DNA of 64,000 nucleotides from Hypericibacter sp049323455 (lineage in GTDB: Bacteria > Pseudomonadota > Alphaproteobacteria > Dongiales > Dongiaceae). Position 1 is the first letter of the stretch. Every line of letters begins with the position of its first letter. The stretch spans positions 18,982 through 82,981 of the forward strand of contig JBMONF010000028.1 of the NCBI GenBank assembly GCA_049323455.1, read 5' to 3'. Shown piece after piece: positions 7,186 through 16,028 of the stretch. A program made the translations under genes and the position numbers. Below the pieces are notes generated by a model, which saw only the letters and a program-made list of their open reading frames with translations, searched no databases and was not told where the DNA came from.

Positions 7186-8811
7186 TCAATCTTTGTCGCG
7201 GCTGTCCTCGAGGACGAGGTCCGCCGCTCTGGCACCGACCATCAGGGCCGCGGCATTGGTGTTGCCCGAAACGAGGGTCGGGAAGATCGAGGCGTCGACG
7301 ACCCGCAGGCCGGAGAGCCTGTGAACGCGCAGGCGGGAATCGACCACCGAGCCGTTCGGATCGGGTCCCATCCGGCAGGTGCCGACGGGATGATAGACGG
7401 TCCCGCTTCGAGCCCGAATGTCGGCAATCAGCTCCTCGTCGCTGCGGCAGGCCGGCCCTGGCAGCAATTCCGCCCCGATGAGCGACGCCAGGGACGGCAT
7501 CGAGGCGAGTTTGCGCAGAAACTTCACGCCATCGAGCATCTCCTCGACATCGTTCGCGGTGCCGTACGCATTGGCGTGGATTCGCGGCGGCGCGAAGGGA
7601 TCGGCAGTGCGAATTTCGATACGGCCGCGGCTGGTCGGCCGGCAGGAAGAGAGCCCGAGGGAGAAGCCCGGAAAGGGATCGGGCGTCAGGAGCGGCCTTG
7701 TGCCGCTGCGTGCGGTGATCGTGGTCAAGGCCTGGAAATAGAGCTGCAGATTGGGCCGGGGCTTGTCAGGCCGGGTGCGAAAGAAGCCGCCGCCCTGATT
7801 GAGGCTGAGCGCAAGCGGCCCCCGGCCCAAAAGCAGATAGGCCGCACCGGCGCAGAGCTTGCCCCACCACGGCCGCAGCAGCGTGTTCAAGGTCGCCCGG
7901 CGCGCCCGATAGCTGTAGTTGAGGCCGAGATGATCCTGCATGTGGGCGCCGACCGCGTCGTTGTCGAGCACGACCTCGATGCCGTGGGCGCGCAGAAGCG
8001 TGGCCGGACCGATGCCCGAAAGCTGGAGCAGCTGCGGCGAGTTGACGGCGCCGGCCGCAAGTACGACCTCGCGCCCTGCCCGGGCGATCTCGCGCCGGCC
8101 CTTGTAGACATATTCGACACCGACCGCACGGCGGCCCTCGAGCAGGACCCGAGTCACCTGGGCGCCGGTGATGACATGCAAGTTGCGGCGCTGCATCGCA
8201 GGCTCGAGAAAAGCTGTTGCAGCGGACACGCGCCGGCCGCGGCGGGTCGTGGTCTGATAAATCCCCACCCCCTCCTGCGAGGCACCGTTAAAGTCCGGGT
8301 TGAACGGCAGACCGGCTTCGCGCGCGGCAGCGATGAAAGCGCGGCAGAGCGGATGGATCCGGTCGGAAACGTCGGAGACGGTCAAGGGCCCGTCCGCGCC
8401 GCGATAGTCATCGGCCCCCCGCTCGTTGGCCTCGATCGCCTTGAAATAGGGCAGCACGTCCCGCCAGCCCCAGCCGGGATTGCCGAGCGCCGCCCAATCC
8501 TCGTAATCGGCGGCCTGGCCGCGGATATGGACCATGGCGTTGATCGAGCTCGACCCGCCCAGCACCTTTCCGCGCGGCCAGAAGTCGATGCGTCCGGCAA
8601 GCCCGGGATCGGGCTCGGCCTGGTACATCCAGTTCACCTTCGGATCGTAGAAGGTCTTGCCGTAACCCAGGGGCACGCGAATCCAGAAGCGGTCGTCCGA
8701 CGGGCCCGCTTCGAGCAGCAGGACCCGATGGCGCCCGCTGCGCGTCAGCCGCTCCGCCACCACGCAACCGGCGGAGCCGGCGCCCACGAGCACGAAATCG
8801 TGTTCGTTCAT
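7186..8811 (-). CDS. GMC-family FAD oxidoreductase (choline dehydrogenase-like)
   Basis: 541 residues. The N-terminal FAD-binding VGAGSAGCVVAERL, GMC signature 1 (GKVLGGSSSINAMVHIRG, about 83-100), GMC signature 2 (GAVNSPQLLQLSGIGP, about 255) and the C-terminal catalytic His-Asn pair (VYHPVGTCRMG and SGNTNAAA) are all present, so the enzyme looks intact. Such enzymes oxidise alcohols (choline, polyethylene glycol, alkanols, sugar alcohols) and pass electrons to oxygen or quinones. The substrate is unknown. The start overlaps the stop of the upstream lysR gene by four bases (ATGA), so the two are translationally coupled and the LysR protein is probably its regulator. Confidence 0.9.
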   Translation of the reverse strand: MNEHDFVLVGAGSAGCVVAERLTRSGRHRVLLLEAGPSDDRFWIRVPLGYGKTFYDPKVNWMYQAEPDPGLAGRIDFWPRGKVLGGSSSINAMVHIRGQAADYEDWAALGNPGWGWRDVLPYFKAIEANERGADDYRGADGPLTVSDVSDRIHPLCRAFIAAAREAGLPFNPDFNGASQEGVGIYQTTTRRGRRVSAATAFLEPAMQRRNLHVITGAQVTRVLLEGRRAVGVEYVYKGRREIARAGREVVLAAGAVNSPQLLQLSGIGPATLLRAHGIEVVLDNDAVGAHMQDHLGLNYSYRARRATLNTLLRPWWGKLCAGAAYLLLGRGPLALSLNQGGGFFRTRPDKPRPNLQLYFQALTTITARSGTRPLLTPDPFPGFSLGLSSCRPTSRGRIEIRTADPFAPPRIHANAYGTANDVEEMLDGVKFLRKLASMPSLASLIGAELLPGPACRSDEELIADIRARSGTVYHPVGTCRMGPDPNGSVVDSRLRVHRLSGLRVVDASIFPTLVSGNTNAAALMVGARAADLVLEDSRDKD

Positions 8812-9716
8812 CGGATCGCTTTCTTGCGGTCGGGAACCCGCGCTGCGCGGGCCTGGTCCATGATCCAGTCGCGGAACAGGCGGACCTCGGGCTTGAGTGC
8901 CTGGGTGTCCTCGCGGAACAGAAAGTAGTGGGCGTGCTCCTGGGACAGCTCGATGTCGAAGGACCGGCGCACGCGGCCCGCTTCGATATAGCGCTCGGCA
9001 AAACAGCGCAGCACGATCGTGTGGCCGAACCCGGCCGCGACCAACTCGAGGGCCGCCAGCGACGTATCGACCGTGACCGCATGGCGGTGCGCCGGGACCT
9101 CCAGCCCGGTGCGGCGATAGAGCTCCGACCAGGCCTCCTCAAGCCCCATGATGTGGATGAGGTTCTCGTCCTTGATCTGCGCCGGCGCGCGGACCGGTGA
9201 GGCAATCGGGCTGACCGGCACGGACGGGTCGCTGAAGATGAGCTCCGAGCGGAAGCCCGACCAGTTTCCGTGGCCGAAACGGATGTCGACATCGACCTTG
9301 TCCGCAGGGAGCGCGTCGGCCCAGATCGCCGAATAGAGGCGCACCCGGATGCTCGGGAAGGCCTCGCAGAACTCGGGCAGGCGCGGCGAAAGCCAGAGGA
9401 CCGCGAAAGACACCGGCACGCGCAGATTGAGCGAGGCCTCGCCCACCGGCCCGAACAGCCCGGCCGTGGCGGCGGAAAGCTCGTCGAAGGCCTTCCGCAC
9501 CGGCGCCAGATAGGCCCGGCCCATTTCCGTGAGCCGCAGCTGACGCGGCAGCCGCTCGAACAGCGGATAGCCCAGATGCTGCTCGAGCGAGCGGATCTGA
9601 TGGCTGACGGCCGCCTGGGTCAGGCCCAGCTCCTGGGCCGCAGCCGTGAAGCTCGCATGCCGGGCCGCCGCCTCGAAAGCGCGCAGCCAGACCAGCGGCG
9701 GAAGTCGGTAGCTCAT
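8808..9716 (-). CDS. LysR-family regulator (GcvA/AmpR-like)
   Basis: 302 residues from ATG 9716. An ATG 17 codons further upstream (9767) is possible, but GcvA-type proteins start close to a LPPLxxLRAFEAAARH motif, as here (MSYRLPPLVWLRAFEAAARH). The HTH is SFTAAAQELGLTQAAVSHQI with recognition helix up to LEQHLG, followed by a substrate-binding domain. LysR regulators usually act on adjacent genes; this one is co-transcribed with and coupled to the GMC oxidoreductase and is divergent from the substrate-binding-protein gene at 9888. It could control both. The inducer is not predictable. Confidence 0.87.
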   Translation of the reverse strand: MSYRLPPLVWLRAFEAAARHASFTAAAQELGLTQAAVSHQIRSLEQHLGYPLFERLPRQLRLTEMGRAYLAPVRKAFDELSAATAGLFGPVGEASLNLRVPVSFAVLWLSPRLPEFCEAFPSIRVRLYSAIWADALPADKVDVDIRFGHGNWSGFRSELIFSDPSVPVSPIASPVRAPAQIKDENLIHIMGLEEAWSELYRRTGLEVPAHRHAVTVDTSLAALELVAAGFGHTIVLRCFAERYIEAGRVRRSFDIELSQEHAHYFLFREDTQALKPEVRLFRDWIMDQARAARVPDRKKAIR

Positions 9717-9887
9717 CGCGATGCCCCAGTCCTCGGCACCATAAATGAAATGGGGTCTAAGGACCATAATGGTTCGTTTGATTTGTGCAATCTGGCGGGT
9801 TTAGGGTTTCGGCCCGATAGTGGCGAACCTTGGCCCGAGGCCGGGGTCGAGCGTGTTTGGCGCCTAATCGAGAGACAGGGGGAAAGC

Positions 9888-11471
9888 ATGGACTTGGATC
9901 AGATGAAGAGGCTGGCCACGCAGGGCCGGATGACGCGTCGCGACTTCATCCAGTTGGCTGTCGCGACCGGCATGACCGTCGCGGCCGCCAACACCGCGTT
10001 CATTTCCGCCGCACAGGCCGCACCCAAGACGGGCGGCAAGTTCCGTATCGCGCTGGGCAGCGGTGCCACCACCGACACGCTCGATCCGGCGACCTATCCC
10101 GATACCTTCAACGGCGTCTGGGGCTGGGCCTCTATCCGCTCGAGCCTGACGGAAGTGGCGGCCGACGGCTCGATCGTGGGCGATCTGGCCGAGCATTTCG
10201 AGCCTTCGAACGGCGCCAAGACCTGGATGTTCAAGCTGCGCAAGGGTGTGGAATTCCACAACGGCAAGTCGCTCACCGCCGACGACGCGGTGGCCTCGAT
10301 TAATCACCATCGCGGCGAGGCCTCGAAGTCGGCGGCGAAGTCGCTGCTGAAGTCGGTCGTGGACGTCAAGGCGGACGGCGCGGATACCGTCGTGGTGACG
10401 CTCTCGGACGGCAATGCCGACTTTCCCTATGTCGCGTCGGACTACCACATCCCGATCATGCCCGCGAAGGACAACGACGTGGACTGGCAGTCGGGCGTGG
10501 GCACCGGGCCCTATGTCATGAAGTCCTTCGAGCCCGGCGTGAAGGCCACGGGCACGAGATATGCCAATTATCACCGCGACACCTGGTTCGACGAGATCGA
10601 GATCCTGTCGGTGATCGACGTCAATGCGCGCACCAACGCGCTCATTACCGGCGACGTAGACTATATCGACCGCGCCGATCTGAAGACGCTGGCGCTGCTG
10701 GAGAAGAATCCCAAGCTGGCGATCGCCGAGGTCAGCGGGTTCGCACACTACATCGCGCCGATGATCACGACGGCGCCGCCGTTCAACGACAACAATGTGC
10801 GCCTTGCGCTCAAATACGCCGTCGATCGCGAGCAGATCGTCAAGAAGGTCCTGCTCGGCCACGGATCGGTCGGCAACGACAACCCGATCGCGCCGGGCGT
10901 ACCGTTCTATGCCGACCCGACACCCAAGCACAGCTACGACCCGGACAAGGCCAAGTCTTACCTGAAGAAGGCGGGGCTGAGCTCGCTCAAGGTCGACCTG
11001 TCGGCGGCCGACGCGGCCTTTGCGGGCGCGGTCGACGCCGCGCAGATCATGAAGGAATCCGCGGCCAAGGCCGGAATCGACATCAACGTGATCCGCGAGC
11101 CCAACGACGGCTATTGGGACGCAGTGTGGATGAAGAAGCCCTGGGTCATGGGCTACTGGAGCGGCCGGCCCACGGCGGATCTCATGTTCACCACGGCCTA
11201 TGCCGAAGGTGCCGCCTGGAACGAGACTTTCTGGAAGAACGCCCGCTTCAACGAGCTGCTGGCGGCAGCGCGCTCGGAGGTCGACCAGAAGAAGCGCGCC
11301 GACATGTATCGCGAGATGCAGCAGATCGTGCATGACGACGGCGGCGCGATGGTGCTGATGTTCTACAACTATGTCGGCGCCTACTCGAAGGCGGTTGTCC
11401 ACCCGGACAAGCTGGCCCGGAACTGGGACGTGGACGGCATGAAGATCACGCAGCGCTGGTGGTTCGCCTGA
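9888..11471 (+). CDS. ABC transporter substrate-binding protein, family 5 (peptide/opine type), Tat-exported
   Basis: 527 residues. The frame is open further upstream, but ATG 9888 with AGGGGGAA before it precedes a twin-arginine signal (MTRRDFIQLAVATGMTVAAA, residues 13-32) and an ALA-type cleavage near AQA. The mature protein has the SBP_bac_5 order: GGKFRIALGSGA, a TWMFKLRKGVEFHNGK segment near residue 120, and VRLALKYAVDREQIVKKVLLGHG near 310. These proteins capture peptides, opines or similar solutes in the periplasm for Dpp/Opp importers. No permease or ATPase gene is adjacent, so it is an orphan component. It is followed by an enolase-superfamily enzyme and a dehydrogenase, and it may feed a sugar-acid or opine route (inference). 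Confidence 0.9.
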   Translation: MDLDQMKRLATQGRMTRRDFIQLAVATGMTVAAANTAFISAAQAAPKTGGKFRIALGSGATTDTLDPATYPDTFNGVWGWASIRSSLTEVAADGSIVGDLAEHFEPSNGAKTWMFKLRKGVEFHNGKSLTADDAVASINHHRGEASKSAAKSLLKSVVDVKADGADTVVVTLSDGNADFPYVASDYHIPIMPAKDNDVDWQSGVGTGPYVMKSFEPGVKATGTRYANYHRDTWFDEIEILSVIDVNARTNALITGDVDYIDRADLKTLALLEKNPKLAIAEVSGFAHYIAPMITTAPPFNDNNVRLALKYAVDREQIVKKVLLGHGSVGNDNPIAPGVPFYADPTPKHSYDPDKAKSYLKKAGLSSLKVDLSAADAAFAGAVDAAQIMKESAAKAGIDINVIREPNDGYWDAVWMKKPWVMGYWSGRPTADLMFTTAYAEGAAWNETFWKNARFNELLAAARSEVDQKKRADMYREMQQIVHDDGGAMVLMFYNYVGAYSKAVVHPDKLARNWDVDGMKITQRWWFA

Positions 11472-11490
11472 GCCGACGCCGAGAGAATCC

Positions 11491-11524
11491 GGCCCGGGCG
11501 CGGCGGCCGATGCCGCACCCGGGC
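11491..11524. terminator. Hairpin after the substrate-binding-protein gene
   Basis: GCCCGGGCGCGGC and its near-perfect complement GCCGCACCCGGGC enclose about seven bases. It starts 19 bases after the stop. There is no T-run, so it may stabilise the 3' end of the abundant binding-protein mRNA instead of stopping transcription. Confidence 0.45.
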
Positions 11525-11590
11525 TCGACCTGAAATGACGTTCCGTTCCTTGGAAAAGCGCGGCCCGACCGCGCCACAGCAAGGCGTCGC

Positions 11591-12796
11591 ATGAAGATCG
11601 CCGATCTCAAGACCTTCCTGGTCGGCAATCCACCGCCCATGGCCGGCGGGCGCTACTTCATTTTCGTCAAGCTCGTCACCGACGACGGCATCGAGGGCAT
11701 CGGCGAGATCTATAACGCGACCTTCCGGCCGCAGGTCGTGGTCGAGATGGTCAAGGACCTGTTCGAGCGACATCTGCTGGGCATGGATCCCTTCCGCATC
11801 GAGACGCTGTGGCGCAACGTCTATGGCCGCGGCTATTCCATGCGCCCCGATATCTCGCTCATGGGCGTGCTGTCGGGCCTCGAGACGGCGCTGTGGGACA
11901 TCAACGGCAAGGCGCTGGGCAAGCCGGTCTGCGAGCTGCTCGGCGGCAAGGTGCGCGAGCGGCTGCGGACCTACACCTATATCTACCCGCGCCCCGAGGA
12001 GGGCGGCGCCTATTCGAACTCGCCCGTCTATACCGACCCGGACGCGGCGGCGGCGCGCGCGCTCGACTATCTCGCCATGGGCTTCACCGCGCTCAAGTTC
12101 GATCCGGCCGGCCCCTACTCGACCTTCGACCCGCGCCAGCCCGGCCTCGAGGCGATCGAGCGCTCGGCCCTCTTCTGCCAGCGGCTGCGCGAGGCGGTCG
12201 GCACTCGCGCCGATCTCCTGTTCGGCACGCATGGACAGTTCACGGCCTCGGGCGCGATCCGGCTGGCGCGTCGGCTCGAGCCTTACGATCCGCTCTGGTT
12301 CGAGGAGCCGACGCCGCCGGAGATGCCCGAGGAGATGGCCAAGGTCGCGCGCCAGACCACGATCCCGATCGCGACCGGCGAGCGGCTCACGACCAAGTAC
12401 GAGTTCAAGCGCGTGCTGGAGCTGGGCGCGGCCTCGATCCTGCAGATGGCGCTGGGGCGGGTCGGCGGCCTGCTCGAAGCCAAGAAGATCGCCGGCATGG
12501 CCGAGGCCTATTACGCGCAGGTGGCGCCGCATCTCTACTGCGGGCCGGTCGAGGGTGCCGCCAACATCCATCTCGCCGCCGCCATCCCGAATTTCCTGAT
12601 CCTCGAGAGCATCGAACGCTGGGACGGCTTTCACGCCAGGATCCTGAAGAAGCCGATCCGATGGGAAGGGGGCTATGTGATCCCGCCTTCCGAGCCCGGC
12701 CTCGGCATCGAGCTCGATGAAGACGTGGCGCGGGCACATCCGTGGGCAGGCAAGGAGCTGCATCTGGTGCCGACCTACGGGCCGCTCGATGGCTAG
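11591..12796 (+). CDS. Mandelate racemase/muconate lactonizing enzyme family protein, GTHGQ subtype
   Basis: 401 residues, enolase superfamily. The capping domain (MGVLSGLETALWDINGKALGKPV near residues 95-115) and barrel are complete, with ALKFDPAGPYSTFDP at the KxD position near 163, the acidic ligand Glu in WFEEPTPPEMP (about 238) and Glu in TGERLTT (about 264). Where galactonate dehydratase has D-F-H-G-R this protein has G-T-H-G-Q (about 217-221), so the usual first metal-ligand Asp is not obvious. Related proteins are dehydratases or cycloisomerases of sugar acids. It follows the binding-protein gene by 119 bases on the same strand and could act on the imported compound. Substrate not assigned. 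Confidence 0.85.
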   Translation: MKIADLKTFLVGNPPPMAGGRYFIFVKLVTDDGIEGIGEIYNATFRPQVVVEMVKDLFERHLLGMDPFRIETLWRNVYGRGYSMRPDISLMGVLSGLETALWDINGKALGKPVCELLGGKVRERLRTYTYIYPRPEEGGAYSNSPVYTDPDAAAARALDYLAMGFTALKFDPAGPYSTFDPRQPGLEAIERSALFCQRLREAVGTRADLLFGTHGQFTASGAIRLARRLEPYDPLWFEEPTPPEMPEEMAKVARQTTIPIATGERLTTKYEFKRVLELGAASILQMALGRVGGLLEAKKIAGMAEAYYAQVAPHLYCGPVEGAANIHLAAAIPNFLILESIERWDGFHARILKKPIRWEGGYVIPPSEPGLGIELDEDVARAHPWAGKELHLVPTYGPLDG

Positions 12797-12824
12797 AGCA
12801 GATTCCGTTCAGGCTGAACCCCTT

Positions 12825-12947
12825 TCGTCGCCCCGGCGAAAGCCGGGGCCCAGGGACCGCCGCGCGTCGTTTGCCCCTGGGTTCCCCGGCCGGCTTCGCC
12901 GGCAAATCAACGGTAGCGGGCAAAGCCCGCGGGCGCGGGAACGACGA
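12825..12947. repeat. Nested-palindrome intergenic repeat, copy A
   Basis: Outer arms CGTCGCCCCGGCGAAAGCC and GCGCGGGAACGACG enclose two short hairpins: GCCGGCTTCGCCGGC (12889-12903, TCG loop) and GCGGGCAAAGCCCGC (12916-12930). The same modular layout recurs at 16953, 24043 and (reversed) 44768. Intergenic, between a sugar-acid enzyme and a dehydrogenase. Probably a REP/BIME-like chromosomal repeat. Confidence 0.8.
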
Positions 12948-13018
12948 TGATTTTGACTCCGTTCGAACGAAACACGCACCGAGATCGGCGACGGCGCCAT
13001 TAGGAAAGACTCCATCCC

Positions 13019-13939
13019 ATGCGCTACGGCTATATCGGCCTCGGTCACCTGGGCGGCCACCTGGCAGCAAGCCTGATCAAGGCGGGCTTCGCGGTCACGG
13101 TCCACGATCTCGACCGGTCGCTGGCCCGGCGCCATCTGGCGCTGGGTGCGCGCTGGGCCGACAGCCCGGCGGCGGTGGCCGCGGTCTCGGACGCGGTCAT
13201 CACCTGCCTGCCCTCGCCCGCCATATCGAGGCGCGTGCTGACCGGTCCGGGCGGCATCCTCGAAGGGCTGGCGCGCGGCGGGTGTTGGATCGAGATGAGC
13301 ACGGTGGGCCGGGACCAAATTCGCGCCCTGGCCGCCGAGGCGGCCGCGCGAGGCGTGGTCGTGCTGGAGGCGCCGGTGACCGGCGGCGTCCATCGCGCAG
13401 CGACGGGCGAGATCACCGTGCTGGCCGGCGGCGACAAGGCCCTCTTCGAGACGCATCGCCCGGCGCTGGAGGCGATGGGCGGCGAGATCTTCTACATGGG
13501 CCCGCTGGGCTCGGCCGCGATCATGAAGGTCATCACCAACATGCTGGCCTTCATCCATCTGGTAGCGGCCGGCGAGGCGCTCATGCTGGCCAAGCGCGGC
13601 GGGCTCAATCTGGCGCTCGCCTTCCATGCCATCAAGGCCAGCTCCGGCAACAGCTTCGTGCACGAGACGGAGAGCCAGCTCATTCTCAACGGCAGCTACG
13701 ATATCGGCTTCACCATGGATCTGGCCTTGAAGGATCTGGGCTTCGCCATGGCGTTCGGCCGCGAGTTCGGCGTGCCCCTCGACCTCGCCGCCCTCACGAC
13801 GCAGACCTTCGTGCGCGCCCGCGAAGCCTATGGCGGCGACGCCTGGTCGACCCAGGTGGTGAAGCTGCTGGAGGATGCGCTCAAGACCGACCTCAGGGCC
13901 CCGGGATTCCCGGCGCGGCTCGGCGAGGAGCAGGTCTGA
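13019..13939 (+). CDS. NAD(P)-dependent beta-hydroxyacid dehydrogenase (3-hydroxyisobutyrate dehydrogenase-like)
   Basis: 306 residues, complete. The Rossmann motif GYIGLGHLGGHLAASL at the N-terminus, the substrate-binding EAPVTGGVHRAATGEI near residue 118-133 and the catalytic Lys in SAAIMKVITNM near 166 are the order of the 3-hydroxyisobutyrate dehydrogenase family, which includes tartronate semialdehyde and glyoxylate/succinic semialdehyde reductases. The preceding sugar-acid enzyme on the same strand makes a role downstream of sugar-acid dehydration plausible, for example reduction of a semialdehyde, but the substrate is not shown by sequence. Confidence 0.88.
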   Translation: MRYGYIGLGHLGGHLAASLIKAGFAVTVHDLDRSLARRHLALGARWADSPAAVAAVSDAVITCLPSPAISRRVLTGPGGILEGLARGGCWIEMSTVGRDQIRALAAEAAARGVVVLEAPVTGGVHRAATGEITVLAGGDKALFETHRPALEAMGGEIFYMGPLGSAAIMKVITNMLAFIHLVAAGEALMLAKRGGLNLALAFHAIKASSGNSFVHETESQLILNGSYDIGFTMDLALKDLGFAMAFGREFGVPLDLAALTTQTFVRAREAYGGDAWSTQVVKLLEDALKTDLRAPGFPARLGEEQV

Positions 13940-14059
13940 GCCCGCGGCCAGCCGACGGCCGGGCGAGACACTTCCCCCGCAGCCCTCGCCCTGGACCCTC
14001 GCCGGCCGGTGGCCTAGACTTCGGGCCGAGAAGGTTCCGCTCGGCTGGAATCGTAACTC

Positions 14060-14139
14060 ATCGTCCTTCCCGCGAAGGCGGGGACCCAGGGGCAAGCGAC
14101 GTGCAGTGGCCCTGGGCTCCCGCCTTCGCAGCGGCGACG
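14060..14139. repeat. Intergenic palindromic repeat, shortened copy B
   Basis: TCCTTCCCGCGAAGGCGGGG and the complementary TCCCGCCTTCGCAGCGGCGA form the outer arms, with CCCAGGGGCAAGC against GGCCCTGGG inside. The two inner tetraloop hairpins of the longer copies are missing. Lies between the dehydrogenase and hemB. Confidence 0.7.
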
Positions 14140-14195
14140 CAAAGATTCACCACCTGATCGGAATCGACTCCAACCATCCAACAACGTTGGCCGCC

Positions 14196-15287
14196 ATGAC
14201 CGATCGCGCTTCACCGCGCAAGCCCGCCTTGCGCCCCCTCTCTCCCGCAGAGAAACCCGCAAGCCCGCCGCTGCCCGAGGCGAGCGGCTTCCAGCCGGGC
14301 CAATACCCGCAAGTCCGACTGCGCCGCAACCGGCGCACCGATTGGCTGCGTGCCCTGGTGGCGGAGAACCGGCTGGCAGCGACCGATCTGATCTGGCCCG
14401 TCTTCGTGCTGGAAGGTCCCAAGGCGCGCGAGCCGGTGCCGTCCATGCCGGGGGTGGAGCGTCTCTCGATCCCGGCCCTGGTCGAGGCGGTGGGCCATGC
14501 GGGCGAGCTCGGCATTCCGGCGGTGGCGCTCTTTCCGGCCGTGGCGCCCGAGAAGAAATCGCCCGGCGCGGAGGAGGCCTTCAATCCCGACAATCTCGTC
14601 AACCGTGCGGTGCGCGAGCTGAAGCGCCAAGTGCCGAATGTCGGCGTGATCTGCGACGTGGCGCTCGACCCCTACACCAGCCACGGCCATGACGGCCTGC
14701 TCGAGGGCGACCGCATCCTCAACGACGAGAGCGTCGAGGTGCTGATCCGCCAAGCCCTCGCTCAGGCCGAGTCCGGCGTCGATATCGTGGCCCCCTCGGA
14801 CATGATGGACGGGCGGGTGGGCCGCATCCGCCAGGCGCTCGACGCGCAGGGCCACCAGGACGTGGCCATCCTCGCCTATGCCGCCAAATACGCCTCGGGC
14901 TTCTATGGGCCCTTCCGCGACGCGGTCGGCTCCAAAGGCGCGCTGGGGAGCGGCGACAAGCGCACCTATCAGATGGATGCGGCCAACGGCGACGAGGCCT
15001 TGCGCGAATGCGCGCTCGACGTGGCCGAGGGTGCCGACATGCTGATGGTGAAGCCCGGGATGCCCTATCTCGACATCCTCTGGCGCGTGAAGCAGGCCTT
15101 CGCCATGCCGACCTTCGTCTATCAGGTGAGCGGCGAGTACGCGATGCTGGCGGCCGCAGCCGAGCGCGGCTGGCTCGACCGCGAGCGGGTCGTGATGGAA
15201 AGCCTGCTCGCCTTCAAACGCGCCGGCGCCGACGCGATCCTCACCTATTTCGCGGTCGAAGCGGCTCTGCGGCTGAAGCGGAGCTAG
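14196..15287 (+). CDS. hemB: Delta-aminolevulinic acid dehydratase (porphobilinogen synthase)
   Basis: 363 residues from ATG 14196. Condenses two 5-aminolevulinate molecules to porphobilinogen, the second common step of tetrapyrrole synthesis, in the cytoplasm. The two active-site lysines are visible in AAKYASGFYGPF (about 231) and LMVKPGMPYLD (about 286). The RRNRRTDWLRALVAEN start of the catalytic domain is near residue 44, and the SGEYAM loop near 308. CDVALDPYTSHGHDG carries one Cys, and the zinc-site triple Cys is absent, so this is the magnesium-dependent alphaproteobacterial type. The first 40 residues are a Pro-rich arm used in octamer assembly in the family. The frame is open further upstream, but ATG 14196 gives the usual length. 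Confidence 0.95.
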   Translation: MTDRASPRKPALRPLSPAEKPASPPLPEASGFQPGQYPQVRLRRNRRTDWLRALVAENRLAATDLIWPVFVLEGPKAREPVPSMPGVERLSIPALVEAVGHAGELGIPAVALFPAVAPEKKSPGAEEAFNPDNLVNRAVRELKRQVPNVGVICDVALDPYTSHGHDGLLEGDRILNDESVEVLIRQALAQAESGVDIVAPSDMMDGRVGRIRQALDAQGHQDVAILAYAAKYASGFYGPFRDAVGSKGALGSGDKRTYQMDAANGDEALRECALDVAEGADMLMVKPGMPYLDILWRVKQAFAMPTFVYQVSGEYAMLAAAAERGWLDRERVVMESLLAFKRAGADAILTYFAVEAALRLKRS

Positions 15288-15311
15288 AGCTGTTCCCTGC
15301 CGGGGCTAGAC

Positions 15312-16025
15312 CTACTTGCCGCCTTCAAGGTCGCGCTCGGCGGCCGCCAGGGCTTGCGGCTCGATCAGCAGACCCTGCCGTTCGTAACGGCGACGGCTCC
15401 GGCTGAACCTGACGACGACGGCGTAGCGCGCGCTCTTCGCCTTGGCCCGCCGCGTCAGGAGCGCGTTTCCCGCCGAGAGGAACTCGAGATCGTCGAGGCC
15501 GGCGCAACGCAGGCAGGCGGGCCCTGGGCGCTCCATCACGAGGAGATCGCCGGTCCCGCCGCAACGATGGCAGACCCATTCTTTGTTCAGGGGCTGGACG
15601 ACCACCAGTTCCGGCGCGCGGCTCGCCTTCTCGGCCAGGCGCTGACGCCTTCCTTCGGAGAGCGTGGGCGAAGCCCAATGCGTCCGGTAATGCTGCTCGA
15701 TCCCGGGATCCCCCCGCTGGCTGAAGCGCAGCGTCTGTCGTCCAGGCGCGCGCGCTACATAGTCCGTCTCGCTGGCGATCAGCCCCTTCCCGGTCGCCCA
15801 GGATCGGAGCAGCTGCAGGGCCTCCGATATGCGCGATGGACTGACCTGCATGGCACTTTCGAGGCAGTCGATCCGGCCCGTCTGCCAGTGCTTCTCGGCA
15901 CCCGGATAGAGCCACCCGATCCCGACGAGCACGTCGATGGGCCTGACGTACTGCCGCGCCGCGAGCGAGGCCTCCGCTGCCTGCGCGACGCGGTCGGCGA
16001 GCGTGCCGCGATCCTTCCGGTTCAT
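15312..16025 (-). CDS. Conserved hypothetical protein with a C2-C2 zinc-ribbon motif
   Basis: 237 residues. I do not recognise a characterised family with confidence. The N-terminal two thirds (ALQLLRSWATGKGLIASETDYVA) look helical, followed by a treble-clef-like CHRCGGTGDLL and CLRCAGLDDLEFL pair spaced about 20 residues, a candidate Zn site. The tail ARYAVVVRFSRSRRRYERQGLL is basic and resembles the end of DUF2293-type proteins (from memory, weak). A nucleic-acid-binding role is possible but unproved. It converges on hemB with 24 bases between stops, and a degraded MarR-like fragment lies just upstream. Confidence 0.7.
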   Translation of the reverse strand: MNRKDRGTLADRVAQAAEASLAARQYVRPIDVLVGIGWLYPGAEKHWQTGRIDCLESAMQVSPSRISEALQLLRSWATGKGLIASETDYVARAPGRQTLRFSQRGDPGIEQHYRTHWASPTLSEGRRQRLAEKASRAPELVVVQPLNKEWVCHRCGGTGDLLVMERPGPACLRCAGLDDLEFLSAGNALLTRRAKAKSARYAVVVRFSRSRRRYERQGLLIEPQALAAAERDLEGGK

Positions 16026-16028
16026 GGC

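Noticed and set aside
9270..9887. N-terminal extension of the binding-protein frame to 733 residues
   Set aside because: The twin-arginine signal peptide begins 13 residues after ATG 9888, which has a good ribosome site. The upstream part is antisense to the lysR gene.
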